Below, in pieces: positions 30,255 to 38,522 of a DNA stretch of 44,973 nucleotides. Origin of the DNA: an uncultured Clostridia bacterium. Lineage in GTDB: Bacteria; Bacillota; Clostridia; Christensenellales; Borkfalkiaceae. The translations under genes were made by a program, and so were the position numbers. The DNA is taken from positions 1 to 44,973 of the forward strand of contig CANQKF010000013.1 in the NCBI GenBank assembly GCA_947624445.1, written 5' to 3'. Each line of letters begins with the position of its first letter. Positions within the stretch are counted from its first letter, which is position 1. Under the pieces are notes generated by a model. The model made no database searches. It worked only from the letters and a program-made list of their open reading frames with translations, and was not told the origin of the DNA.

Positions 30255-31993
30255 AGAAACAGACCCTCATCGAGATCCTCCGCCGCCTGAAAAAGCACGG
30301 CTTCCTGCTCGCAGTGACCTTGATCTCCGCCGTCTTTGTCGTCGCGGGGCAACTGCTCGCGCCCTTCTTCGTGGGGCACGCCATCGACTGCGCCGTCGGG
30401 CAGCACAGCGTGGATTTCGCCACGCTGCGCAACGACCTCATCGGCGTGGGCGTCTCTGCGGGGGCGGCCGCCGTGTTCCAATGGATCATGAGCCTTTCCA
30501 ACCAGCGCATCGCCTACCTGATGCTCTCGGAGCTCCGGAAAGACGCGTTTGCCAAGCTCGGCGTGCTCCCGTTGCGGTACATCGACGACCGCGCCTACGG
30601 GGATGTGGCGAACGTCGTCGTGACCGACGCCGAGACCTTCTCCGACGGCTTGCTCCTCGGCTTCACCCAGCTCTTCACGGGGGTACTCACGATCGCGGGC
30701 GTCATCGGCATCATGCTCGCCATCCGCTGGGAGATCGCGCTCGTGGTGATCTTCATCACCCCGCTCTCGCTGTTCGTCGCGCGGTTCATCGCCAAACGCA
30801 CCTACAATACCTTCCGCGCACAGGCGGAGGCGCGCGCCGACGCCACGGCGTATGCCGATGAAATGATCTCCAACCTCAAGGTCGTGAAGGCGTTCTCCCG
30901 CGAGGAGGCGACGGGCGCGGGCTTCGAGGAAAAGAACGAGATCCTCAAAAAGGCCTCTCTGCGCGCGGTGTTCATCTCCTCGACGACCAACCCCACGACC
31001 CGCTTCGTCAATGCCCTCGTGTATGCGGCGGTCGCGCTTGCGGGCGGGCTGTTCGCCATCCTCACGGCGGGGAGCGCCGCGGCGTTCAGCGTGGGCGATC
31101 TCACCCGCTTCCTCTCCTACGCCAACCAATACACCAAGCCGTTCAACGAGATTTCCGAGGTCATCGCCGAGTTCCAGAACGCCTTCGCCTGCGCGGGGCG
31201 GGTCTTTGCCCTGCTGCGCGAGGAAGAGGAGCCCTCGGACGCGGGCGCCCGCGAGCTCTCCGCGGTCCGCGGCGCGGTAGAAGTGCGGGACGTATGTTTT
31301 TCTTACGACCCCGCCCGCCCGCTCATCGAGCATTTCGACCTTCGGGTGGAGCCGGGCATGCGGGTCGCCATCGTCGGCCCCACGGGCTGCGGAAAGACGA
31401 CGCTCGTCAACCTCCTCATGCGGTTTTACGACGTACAGGGGGGCGCCATCTATGTGGACGGCAATGAGATCCGCACCGTCACCCGCGCTTCCCTGCGCGA
31501 GAACTACGGCATGGTGTTGCAGGAGACGTGGCTGCGTGCGGGCACCGTGCGCGAGAACCTCACCATGGGGCGGAAGGACTGCACCGAGGAGGAGATGATC
31601 GCGGCGGCGAAGGCGGCCAAAGCCGACGCCTTCATCCGTCTCCTGCCGCGCGGCTACGATACGCCCGTGGGGGAAGAGGGGGTGCTCTCGGCGGGCCAGA
31701 AGCAGCTTCTGTGCATCGCGCGCGTCATGCTCTGCCGCCCGCCCATGCTCATTCTCGACGAGGCGACCTCCAATATCGATACCCGCACCGAGCGGATCGT
31801 GCAGGAGGCGTTTGCCGAATTACAGCGGGGACGTACGTCGTTTATCGTCGCGCACAGGCTCTCGACGATCGTGAATGCCGACCTCATTCTTGTGATGCGG
31901 GCGGGCAAGATCGTCGAGCGGGGCAAGCACGCCGAACTGCTCGCGAAGAACGGCTTCTATGCCGAACTCTACCGCGCGGGCTTCGGCGGTTGA
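30251..31993 (+). CDS. ABC exporter subunit, catalytically competent partner
   Basis: The 580-residue half-transporter overlaps the upstream gene by ATGA, so the two are translated together. Its nucleotide domain has Walker A VAIVGPTGCGKTTLV, Walker B PMLILDEATSNID with the catalytic Glu, and SFIVAHRLS with the switch His; the signature is LSAGQ rather than LSGGQ. With the FSGGQ of its partner this gives one good and one poor ATP site, the layout of TM287/288- and BmrCD-like multidrug exporters. The substrate is unknown. The Mn-switched exchanger upstream may share its transcript. Confidence 0.94.
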   Translation: MKKQTLIEILRRLKKHGFLLAVTLISAVFVVAGQLLAPFFVGHAIDCAVGQHSVDFATLRNDLIGVGVSAGAAAVFQWIMSLSNQRIAYLMLSELRKDAFAKLGVLPLRYIDDRAYGDVANVVVTDAETFSDGLLLGFTQLFTGVLTIAGVIGIMLAIRWEIALVVIFITPLSLFVARFIAKRTYNTFRAQAEARADATAYADEMISNLKVVKAFSREEATGAGFEEKNEILKKASLRAVFISSTTNPTTRFVNALVYAAVALAGGLFAILTAGSAAAFSVGDLTRFLSYANQYTKPFNEISEVIAEFQNAFACAGRVFALLREEEEPSDAGARELSAVRGAVEVRDVCFSYDPARPLIEHFDLRVEPGMRVAIVGPTGCGKTTLVNLLMRFYDVQGGAIYVDGNEIRTVTRASLRENYGMVLQETWLRAGTVRENLTMGRKDCTEEEMIAAAKAAKADAFIRLLPRGYDTPVGEEGVLSAGQKQLLCIARVMLCRPPMLILDEATSNIDTRTERIVQEAFAELQRGRTSFIVAHRLSTIVNADLILVMRAGKIVERGKHAELLAKNGFYAELYRAGFGG

Positions 31994-32023
31994 TATAACT
32001 TACGGAAAGGGGAAGATCGCAGG

Positions 32024-33445
32024 ATGCAAGGCAAGATGAGATCCTTCGGGAACAAGCTCAACTACGGGGTGCAGATCGTCGCCGTGGGCGCGCTGACGGG
32101 CGCGTTCGCGGGCGTCGTCGTCACCCTCTACAATGTGCTCGTCGTGCTGTGCGAGGAGTTTTCCGTCGGCTACTACAACGTATTCCGCACCCATCCCGCC
32201 TTTCTCCCGCTGCTCTTCGTTGCCCTCTTCCTCGGGGGGATCGTCATCGGCGGCGTGCTGAAATTCCTCCCCATGATCCGCGGCAGCGGCTTCCCGCAGA
32301 TCGAGGGCGCGGCGCAGGGGCTCTTCCGCTTCAAGTGGTATCAGATCCTCACGGGCATGTTCGCCGCCTCCCTTTTCACGGTGTTCATGGGGCTCTCCGC
32401 GGGCTGCGAGGGGCCCAGCCTCATGATCGGCGCGTCGTGCGGTTCGGGCGCGAGCGACCTCTTGCGGCGGGACGACGTTGTGCGCAGATACCAGATCACG
32501 GGGGGCGCCTGCGCGGGGCTTGCCGTGGCGCTCAACGCTCCGCTCACGGGCATGGTGTTCGCCTACGAGGAGGCCCACAAGCGGTTTACGCCCGAGGTGT
32601 TCATCTCTTCGTTCTCCGCGGTCGCCGTCGCGATCGTCGTCCGCAACCTGTTGCGGCCCGCGCTGGGGCTGTCCGTCGGGCCCTTCCTCGCGACGTTCTC
32701 GTTTGCGGGGGATACGGGGGCGATGTTCTGCCTATACGCCATGCTCGCGGCGCTTGCCGTCGCGCTGTGCGGGGTGGGGTTTTACTACCTGCTCTTTTGC
32801 GTGCGCAAGCTCTTCCAAAAGCTGACCTTCTTCAAGGGGACGGGGAAGTACATCATCCCGTTTTTGCTCGCGGGCGCGTGCGGGCTCGTGACGGCGGGCG
32901 TCATGGGCGGCGGCACCGAACTCATCGCCTCCCTCGGGAGCGGCGCCGCGGAGCCCTTCTCGGAGCGGTTCTCGGTGTTCGGGGCGCCCTTTGTCCTCTC
33001 CTTGGTCATCATCCTCGCGATGAAATTTCTCGTGACGACCGTCAACACGGCCTCCGATCTTCCCTGCTGCGCCTCCATCCCGATGATGGCGATGGGCGCG
33101 GGGATGGGGGCGCTCTTCTCCGAACTGTTCGTGCGCATGGGGATGGATCCCGCCCTTGCGGATCCCCTCATCATCCTCTGCATGGTGACCTTCTTTGCGA
33201 CCGTCGTCAAGGCGCCCATCACGGGGATCCTCATGGTCGTCGAACTCACCTGGAACTTCACCTTCCTGTTGCCCGCCGTGCTCTGCGTGGCGGTGGGGTA
33301 CCTCGTCGGAGACGTGTTCCGCACAGAGCCGCTCTATGAGCGTCTGCTCGGGGAGATCGTCGCGCGCGAAAAGCCGTCCGCGCCGCCCGAGGCGCCTTCG
33401 GAGCCGCCCGAAGAGGGCCCCGCGGAACTTCCCGAGACGAAATAA
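32024..33445 (+). CDS. ClC-family chloride channel/antiporter
   Basis: The 473-residue membrane protein has the ClC landmarks: RGSGFPQIEG (the GSGIP-type motif 1), GLSAGCEGPSLMIGA (GREGP variant with the gating glutamate kept), and ALNAPLTGMVFAYEE. The third motif (GxFxP) is not evident, and the segment CCASIPMMAMGAGMGAL takes its place, so ion choice is uncertain; fluoride or chloride are both possible. It may belong to the transcript of the ABC genes 30 bases upstream. The proline/glutamate-rich tail is disordered. Confidence 0.92.
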   Translation: MQGKMRSFGNKLNYGVQIVAVGALTGAFAGVVVTLYNVLVVLCEEFSVGYYNVFRTHPAFLPLLFVALFLGGIVIGGVLKFLPMIRGSGFPQIEGAAQGLFRFKWYQILTGMFAASLFTVFMGLSAGCEGPSLMIGASCGSGASDLLRRDDVVRRYQITGGACAGLAVALNAPLTGMVFAYEEAHKRFTPEVFISSFSAVAVAIVVRNLLRPALGLSVGPFLATFSFAGDTGAMFCLYAMLAALAVALCGVGFYYLLFCVRKLFQKLTFFKGTGKYIIPFLLAGACGLVTAGVMGGGTELIASLGSGAAEPFSERFSVFGAPFVLSLVIILAMKFLVTTVNTASDLPCCASIPMMAMGAGMGALFSELFVRMGMDPALADPLIILCMVTFFATVVKAPITGILMVVELTWNFTFLLPAVLCVAVGYLVGDVFRTEPLYERLLGEIVAREKPSAPPEAPSEPPEEGPAELPETK

Positions 33446-33453
33446 AGTTCGCA

Positions 33454-33503
33454 CAAAAAAAACGCCCCTGCCGAGGAAAACGGCGGGGGCGTATATGTTT
33501 CTT
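33454..33503. terminator. Bidirectional terminator between convergent genes
   Basis: ACGCCCCTGCCG (33462-33473) and CGGCGGGGGCGT (33481-33492) form a 12-bp stem. A run of eight A residues on the left gives T residues for the minus strand; GTTTCTTTT follows on the plus strand. Confidence 0.8.
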
Positions 33504-33504
33504 T

Positions 33505-34533
33505 TCAGCAGATGCCGAAGAACGTGCGCTGTTTTGCGGGCGGCGCGGTAAGATCGGAGAGTTTCGCAGAGACGATCCGCGCAATGCGGCTGTGCACGAC
33601 ATAGCGATACTTTTGGCTCATGGATTCGAAGAGGATATAGACGGTATCCCCGCGCAGGAAGATCTCCTCGCTCATGCAGGGCATCACGACGGTCGTCCCG
33701 CCCGTTAAAAGATAGAGGGGTACCTCCTTTTCCCCGATCGTCACGGTCCCTTGGGGGGCGGCGCCGAGGGGATTTTCATAGATGCGGAGGGCAGAATCGG
33801 GCAGCCCGTAGGAGCAGGAGAGGAGGATGTGTTCCCCGTCGACGGCGACGCCCTGCACGAGCCCGCACACCGAGATCACTTTCTCGGGGAGCGCGGACCG
33901 CTCGGTGCAAACGGTCTCGAGGGGGAATTCGTAGATGAAGGCGGGGTGCTCGCCCTCTTCGGTCTCGAGATGGTGGGAGGCGTCCGTCTCGTAGTTGCCC
34001 GCGCGGTAAAATTCGCCCGCATAGAACTTATCGCCGAAGACCGTGCAATAGGCGTTCTGTAAGCCCGTCGAAAAACTTCCGTCGATCTCGACCGCCGCGC
34101 CGTGCTCCGCCGAAAGCGCCTTTTCGAGGGACACGTACACGATCTTTTTTCCGCTTGCGATGAAGAGGCGGTCGTTTGCGCACGTCACGCCGCCGAAGTG
34201 CGTCTTGATGGGCTCCCCGCCCTCGGTGAACGTGAGATACCGCTCGACGCGCTTCATCTCCATGACGGGGTCCTCCGCGATGAAATATACGCGCGAGGGC
34301 TCGCCGGAGATGTAGCCGCTCATCGCGTAGTCGTAGGGGGAGCCCTCGGGCAGGGCGCACAGCCCCTGCGGCGAGATGCCCGAGGAGAGCCCGGGGATCT
34401 TGGCGCCGCGGGTCGTCACGGCGTCGAAAAAGGGATAGCCCGCGCCGAGCCACCAGCCCGCGAGAAAGACGCCGAGCACGATGAGAAAGATCTCGAACGC
34501 AAGCACCACATAGAAGGATCTTCTGTGTTTCAT
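33505..34533 (-). CDS. Membrane-anchored protein, probable beta-propeller, function unknown
   Basis: The 342-residue protein has one N-terminal membrane helix (about 7-29) and then an extracytoplasmic part made of repeated short strands: GGVTCANDRLFIASGKKIVY, AYCTVFGDKFYAGEFYRAG and VQGVAVDGEHILLSCSYGLP. That periodic pattern suggests a beta-propeller. I do not recognise a named family. GGAGG precedes the ATG, and the spacer between them contains a run of eight C residues. A TGATATAAT extended -10 (box 34570-34565, minus strand) lies upstream. Confidence 0.72.
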   Translation of the reverse strand: MKHRRSFYVVLAFEIFLIVLGVFLAGWWLGAGYPFFDAVTTRGAKIPGLSSGISPQGLCALPEGSPYDYAMSGYISGEPSRVYFIAEDPVMEMKRVERYLTFTEGGEPIKTHFGGVTCANDRLFIASGKKIVYVSLEKALSAEHGAAVEIDGSFSTGLQNAYCTVFGDKFYAGEFYRAGNYETDASHHLETEEGEHPAFIYEFPLETVCTERSALPEKVISVCGLVQGVAVDGEHILLSCSYGLPDSALRIYENPLGAAPQGTVTIGEKEVPLYLLTGGTTVVMPCMSEEIFLRGDTVYILFESMSQKYRYVVHSRIARIVSAKLSDLTAPPAKQRTFFGIC

Positions 34534-34676
34534 GGGGGGGGACCTCCATTGTTATTTCAAGATGATTATATCACATCCGCGGGAAAATCGTATCATTTGC
34601 GGACAAATTTTCCACGGCTTTCTCCGCATAGCGGGCGGGAATGCTGCGCAACATGCTTGCGAAGGGGGAAACAGCC

Positions 34677-35273
34677 ATGAATTTTACCGAGACGCGGACA
34701 TTTTTCAACCTCGCAAGAGGATTTGCGGGGGAATGTCAGGCGGGAATGCGCTATCAGCTCACGGCAAAGGAAGCGATGAAGCAGGGCTACGAGGTTTTGG
34801 CGGATACCATCCGCACGATCGCAAAGAACGAGACCAACCACGCGAAGGTATTCTTCGAAGCGATCCAACAGTATGCGGGCAGCCAAGAGGACATCCGCAT
34901 CGAAGCGAGTTTTCCGTTCCACGCGGGAACGCTCGCCGAGAACCTGCGCTTTGCGGCGATCGACGAACAGGATGAGGCGGAGATCCTCTATCCCGAATTC
35001 GCGAAGATCGCAAAAGAAGAGGGGTTTGAGCAACTTGCGCTCAAATTCGAACAGGTCGCGAAGGTGGAGGAAAACCACAAGATCATCTTCGGGTATCTGC
35101 ACGAGGCGTTCGAGGACGGCTCCCTCTACAAAGCCGAACGGCCGATGCTGTGGATCTGCAGCGAATGCGGGTATATGCACACCACAAAAGAAGCATGGAA
35201 CATCTGCCCGCTGTGCGGCGCTTCGCAAGGGGAAGTCGAGCTGCATCTGCCCTTCAAAAAGGAGAATCTATGA
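34677..35273 (+). CDS. rbr: Rubrerythrin
   Basis: Rubrerythrin reduces hydrogen peroxide in anaerobes. The 198-residue protein has a four-helix diiron domain, with GECQAGMRYQLTAKEAM, ETNHAKVFFE and VEENHKIIFGYL giving the Glu and His ligands, then a rubredoxin-like site at the C-terminus: WICSECGYMH and CPLCGASQ. The ATG at 34677 has AGGGGG at the right distance, unlike an in-frame ATG at 34641. Two very small genes follow with four-base overlaps, so all three are one translational unit. Confidence 0.95.
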   Translation: MNFTETRTFFNLARGFAGECQAGMRYQLTAKEAMKQGYEVLADTIRTIAKNETNHAKVFFEAIQQYAGSQEDIRIEASFPFHAGTLAENLRFAAIDEQDEAEILYPEFAKIAKEEGFEQLALKFEQVAKVEENHKIIFGYLHEAFEDGSLYKAERPMLWICSECGYMHTTKEAWNICPLCGASQGEVELHLPFKKENL

Positions 35274-35392
35274 AAAAGACGACCGAAAAGACTGCGAACA
35301 AGCAGAGCAACGCCACCACCAAGAACACCAAGACGACGAACGGCAAGAACTGCGGCGGTTGCTCGGGCAAGAACGCAAAGGATTGCTCTTGA
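35270..35392 (+). CDS. 40-residue Lys/Asn/Thr-rich micro-protein with Cys-rich end
   Basis: This tiny gene overlaps the rubrerythrin stop by ATGA and has AAAGGAG upstream. The product is rich in Lys, Asn and Thr and ends with CGGCSGKNAKDCS, three cysteines in 11 residues. It lacks any membrane segment. Such an end could bind a metal, or iron released from the rubrerythrin; this is inference. It overlaps the next small gene by TTGA, and its own last codons carry that gene's ribosome binding site. Confidence 0.65.
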   Translation: MKKTTEKTANKQSNATTKNTKTTNGKNCGGCSGKNAKDCS

Positions 35393-35514
35393 CGCAAAAA
35401 GCGCGCAACAAAAAGTGCGCGATGCGTTCGAGCGAGGACGTGCTCGGCAGTTATACGGGGGTCTGCGCGGATAACGCGCTGGAACAGCCCGTGCAAGACG
35501 CCGACGACCTGTAA
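35389..35514 (+). CDS. 41-residue protein with a PVQDADDL tail
   Basis: The gene starts with TTG at the TTGA overlap, six bases after AAAGGA. It ends in SYTGVCADNALEQPVQDADDL. I recall similar tiny clostridial proteins ending 'YTG.........PVQDADDL', which would make the tail conserved, but no name comes with them. An ATG at 35422 is the alternative start but has no ribosome binding site. Overlaps tie it to rubrerythrin and the 40-residue gene. A terminator follows directly. Confidence 0.6.
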   Translation: MTQKARNKKCAMRSSEDVLGSYTGVCADNALEQPVQDADDL

Positions 35515-35520
35515 CGAAAA

Positions 35521-35556
35521 AAAGAACCCCGGAAGCGATTCCCCGGTTCTTTTTTG
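35521..35556 (+). terminator. Intrinsic terminator of the rubrerythrin operon
   Basis: AAAGAACC and GGTTCTTT pair around an inner CCGG...CCCC part, followed by a T-run. Confidence 0.75.
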
Positions 35557-35658
35557 ATTGGCCTAAAAAAGCGGACCGCGATCGAGCGGCGCAAGACAAG
35601 CGCTATGCGCCCCGCAAAAAGCGGCGGGCTCCTTCCCGCCGTCCTTGCGCGGAAACGG

Positions 35659-35687
35659 TTGACATTTCCCGCAAATGCGCGTATAAT
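35659..35687 (+). promoter_or_regulatory. Promoter of the HtrA-like gene
   Basis: TTGACA (35659-35664) and TATAAT (35682-35687), both perfect, are 17 bases apart. Confidence 0.85.
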
Positions 35688-35734
35688 TTTCACGAAAGGA
35701 TCCGATCCCGTGCGGTCGGGTCAGAGGAGATCGT

Positions 35735-37051
35735 ATGAAAAAATTTTCTGCATTCATGACGGCGGTTCTGTCGCTTGCGCTCTGCGCGGGCTGTTCGTTC
35801 ATCTTCCCGTCGCCCGACGATACCTTCCCCTACGACGTCGCCGAGCGCCGCGGGGAATACGGGTCCGAGGAGAGCTGGCTCGCCTCGCTCGACGCGCCCT
35901 CCACGCAGTTCCGCCGCGCCTATCTCGAGGCGGTGGAGGACGGCAGTTTTTCGGGGACGTACCTCGACTTTTTGGCGCGCGTCGGCGTCGACAACGGCTC
36001 GTATGTGCAGCGCGCGCTCCGCAGCGTCGTGAGCGTGTATGCGACCTTCCGCTCGGCCTCGAAGTCCTATTACAGCGCGGGCTCGGGGGTCATCTATTCG
36101 CTCGACCGCGATTCGGGCGACGCCTACATCGTCACCAACTACCACGTCGTCTACGACGCGGAGAGCGTTCCCTCGGGGGTCAGCTCGGAGATCAAGATCT
36201 ACCTCTACGGGCAGGAATACGAGGAGAGCGGGCTCTCCGCGAGCTTCTTGGGCGGCGCGATGGAATACGATCTCGCCGTGCTGCGGGTGGAGAACTTTGC
36301 GGAGCTTGCGGACACAGAGACCTACGTTGAGGCGATCGCCGCCAATTCGGATGTCGTTGCCGTGGGAGATAAGGTCTACGCCGTCGGCAATGCCGATGCG
36401 GACGGCATCTCCGTGACGGCGGGCATCGTCTCGGTGGACGCGGAGTACATCGAGATCACCGCCGCCGACGGGCGGACCGAGCTCATGCTGCTCGAGATCC
36501 GCTCTGATGTCGCCGTCAACCACGGGAACTCGGGCGGCGGGCTCTTCAACGACATGGGCGAGCTCATCGGCATCGTCAACGCCCGCGCGGAGGGCGAGGA
36601 TGAGTTCATCGACGGCTTCGGCTATGCGATCCCCGTCAACCTCGCGTTCGCCGTCGCGCAGAATATTATCGATACATGTCTGGCCTCTCCCAATGCGCGC
36701 TGTGCCGCGGTCGCCCGCTTTGCGGAGGTCGAAGCGGCGGACGGGCGCGCCGTGTTCAACGAGGAGACGGGCAGGATGTATCTCGAAGAGAAGGTCGTCG
36801 TCTCGCGCATCGAGGTCAACTCGATCGCCGACCGCGCGGGGCTCAAGCGGGCGGATACGCTCATCTCGGCGAAGCTGATTTCGCAGGGGGAGACGGTGGA
36901 GGTGGAGATCACGCGCACCTTCAAGATCGAGAACCTCCTGCCGACGATCCGCCGCGGCGATACCCTGGAGCTCACCGTCTCGCGCGACGGGCAGCTGCTC
37001 ACGGTCACGCTCGACTACGCCGAAGGTTCGGCCTTCCGCGCCGTGCGATAA
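35735..37051 (+). CDS. HtrA/DegP-like trypsin-family lipoprotein protease
   Basis: The 438-residue protein has a lipoprotein signal ending in LCAGC (Cys20) and a trypsin-like domain with the full triad: His in VTNYHVV, Asp in YDLAVLRV, and Ser in NHGNSGGGLFND. A PDZ-like domain follows (about 330-425: SRIEVNSIADRAGLKRADTL, RRGDTLELTVSRDGQLL). It should degrade or fold proteins at the outer face of the membrane. Its lipid anchor replaces the usual membrane helix of Bacillota HtrA. GGAG precedes the ATG. Confidence 0.92.
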   Translation: MKKFSAFMTAVLSLALCAGCSFIFPSPDDTFPYDVAERRGEYGSEESWLASLDAPSTQFRRAYLEAVEDGSFSGTYLDFLARVGVDNGSYVQRALRSVVSVYATFRSASKSYYSAGSGVIYSLDRDSGDAYIVTNYHVVYDAESVPSGVSSEIKIYLYGQEYEESGLSASFLGGAMEYDLAVLRVENFAELADTETYVEAIAANSDVVAVGDKVYAVGNADADGISVTAGIVSVDAEYIEITAADGRTELMLLEIRSDVAVNHGNSGGGLFNDMGELIGIVNARAEGEDEFIDGFGYAIPVNLAFAVAQNIIDTCLASPNARCAAVARFAEVEAADGRAVFNEETGRMYLEEKVVVSRIEVNSIADRAGLKRADTLISAKLISQGETVEVEITRTFKIENLLPTIRRGDTLELTVSRDGQLLTVTLDYAEGSAFRAVR

Positions 37052-37125
37052 CGTCCGCGGCGGGGGACCGCGGCGCCGCTGCGGCGCATAAACAGAGCGA
37101 AAAATGGCAATACGAGGAAAATATC

Positions 37126-38115
37126 ATGTGCACAGCGATCTCTTTTCAGGCAGAAAAACATTACTTCGGGCGCAACCTCGATCTTGAAGGCAGCTTCGGC
37201 GAGGGCGTCGTCGTCGCGCCCCGCGCGCTTGATTGGCACTTCCGCAAAGAGGGGATGCGGCGCGGATACGCCATGATCGGCGCGGGCATCGTCGCGGGGG
37301 GCATGCCGCTCTATTTCGACGCCGTGAACGAACACGGCCTGGGCATGGCAGGGCTCAACTTCCCGCAGAACGCCGTCTACAACGCGCCCGCGGAGGGCAA
37401 GAAGAACGTCGCTCCCTTCGAGATCATCCCCTACATCCTCGGCGCTTGCAAGACGGTCGCCGAGGCGCGAGCGCGCTTGCGGGAGGTCAACCTCATCGAC
37501 GTCCCCTTCAGCGAACAGCTTCCGCTCACCCCGCTGCATTGGATCGTTGCGGATCCGAAGGAGAGTATCGTCGTCGAGCCTACGCAGGAGGGGACCATGA
37601 TCTACGACGACCCCGTCGGCGTGCTCACGAACAACCCGCCCTTCCCCATGCAGATGGCGCGCCTCAAAGATTATCTCAACCTCACGCCATACGAGCCCGA
37701 GCCCCGCTTTGCGGCGTGCGGCAAGGCATACAGCCGCGGCATGGGCGCGATGGGGCTCCCCGGGGACTGCTCCTCCGCCTCTCGCTTCGTCCGCGCGGTG
37801 TTCCACACGCAGCACTGCATCGTGGGAAAGGAGGGGGGCGTATGTGCGTTTTTCCACCTTTTGGGCAGCGTCGCGATGCCCCGCGGCAGCGTGCGGCTCA
37901 AAGAGGGTGTCAACGAGGAGACGGTCTATTCTTCCTGCTGCGATACGGCGGAGGGCGTCTATTACTACACGACCTACGGGAACCCCGCGGTCCACGCCGT
38001 GCGGCTGCACGACTACGACGGCGCGGCGGAGGCCGTGTTCAGGCCGTTCTGCAAGGAGTTTGAGGTCCGCTACGATGAAAACGCTTGCCTTTCGCGCGAA
38101 GGTATGATAAAATAG
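37126..38115 (+). CDS. Choloylglycine hydrolase family (bile-salt-hydrolase-like)
   Basis: This 329-residue Ntn hydrolase starts MCTAISF, so Cys2 becomes the catalytic N-terminus. Conserved partners are GRNLDLE (Arg16, Asp19), VNEHGLGMAGLNFP with the active-site Asn, TNNPPFPMQM, and GLPGDCSSASRFVRA with the late Arg. The GLNFP loop and PGD..S.SRF segment favour bile salt hydrolase over penicillin acylase. It would cut glycine or taurine from bile salts and points to a gut habitat. No signal peptide is present. GAGG precedes the ATG. Confidence 0.92.
   Translation: MCTAISFQAEKHYFGRNLDLEGSFGEGVVVAPRALDWHFRKEGMRRGYAMIGAGIVAGGMPLYFDAVNEHGLGMAGLNFPQNAVYNAPAEGKKNVAPFEIIPYILGACKTVAEARARLREVNLIDVPFSEQLPLTPLHWIVADPKESIVVEPTQEGTMIYDDPVGVLTNNPPFPMQMARLKDYLNLTPYEPEPRFAACGKAYSRGMGAMGLPGDCSSASRFVRAVFHTQHCIVGKEGGVCAFFHLLGSVAMPRGSVRLKEGVNEETVYSSCCDTAEGVYYYTTYGNPAVHAVRLHDYDGAAEAVFRPFCKEFEVRYDENACLSREGMIK
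38085..38113 (+). promoter_or_regulatory. Promoter predicting a leaderless zinc-ribbon mRNA
   Basis: TTGCCT (38085-38090) and TAAAAT (38108-38113) are 17 bases apart. The box ends six bases (AGAGCC) before the ATG at 38120. It lies within the end of the preceding gene. Confidence 0.6.
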
Positions 38116-38119
38116 AGCC

Positions 38120-38377
38120 ATGAAGAAGGGGAATACGGTCTACGAGGACCGCGAAGAAAAGCGGCGGCGAGAGCTCGAAAAACACACACGTACCTGCCCG
38201 CATTGCGGGAAGCCCGTGCTCGACCACATGACGGAGTGCCCCCACTGCAAGGGCAAGCTCTCCTTTTCGCGCTATCAGCCCCTCTCCGACGCGAAGATCA
38301 GGAAGATCCGCATCATCACCTATTCGATCGGCGCGGTCGTCGCGATCGGCGTCATCCTCTATCTGCTCCTGCGCTGA
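38120..38377 (+). CDS. Zinc-ribbon protein with C-terminal membrane helix
   Basis: The 85-residue protein has a charged start, a two-knuckle zinc ribbon (CPHCGKPVLDHMTECPHCKG) and one membrane helix (about 63-84). Many Bacillota encode such small tail-anchored zinc ribbons, and their role is unknown. It starts five bases after the hydrolase stop and has no ribosome binding site of its own; either coupling or leaderless translation could start it. Confidence 0.82.
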   Translation: MKKGNTVYEDREEKRRRELEKHTRTCPHCGKPVLDHMTECPHCKGKLSFSRYQPLSDAKIRKIRIITYSIGAVVAIGVILYLLLR

Positions 38378-38395
38378 ACCCGCGCACGGCATACG

Positions 38396-38424
38396 GCGTA
38401 TGTGCTTCGCACATGCGCTTTTTT
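38396..38424 (+). terminator. Intrinsic terminator
   Basis: GCGTATGTG and CACATGCGC form a stem around CTTCG, followed by six T residues. Confidence 0.8.
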
Positions 38425-38463
38425 CATGCGGGAGAAATTCATGGGAAAAATTTCATAAAAAGA

Positions 38464-38492
38464 TTGTCAAATCCCGCGGGATGTGGTAGAAT
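38464..38492 (+). promoter_or_regulatory. Promoter of tex
   Basis: TTGTCA (38464-38469) and TAGAAT (38487-38492) are 17 bases apart; GGGAGA precedes the ATG. Confidence 0.65.
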
Positions 38493-38522
38493 ATTCGGGA
38501 TAGATTTTATACGGGAGACACT

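Noticed and set aside
37052-37125. Regulatory RNA between the HtrA-like and choloylglycine hydrolase genes
   Set aside because: Only about 74 bases with no clear hairpin or promoter; probably plain spacer.
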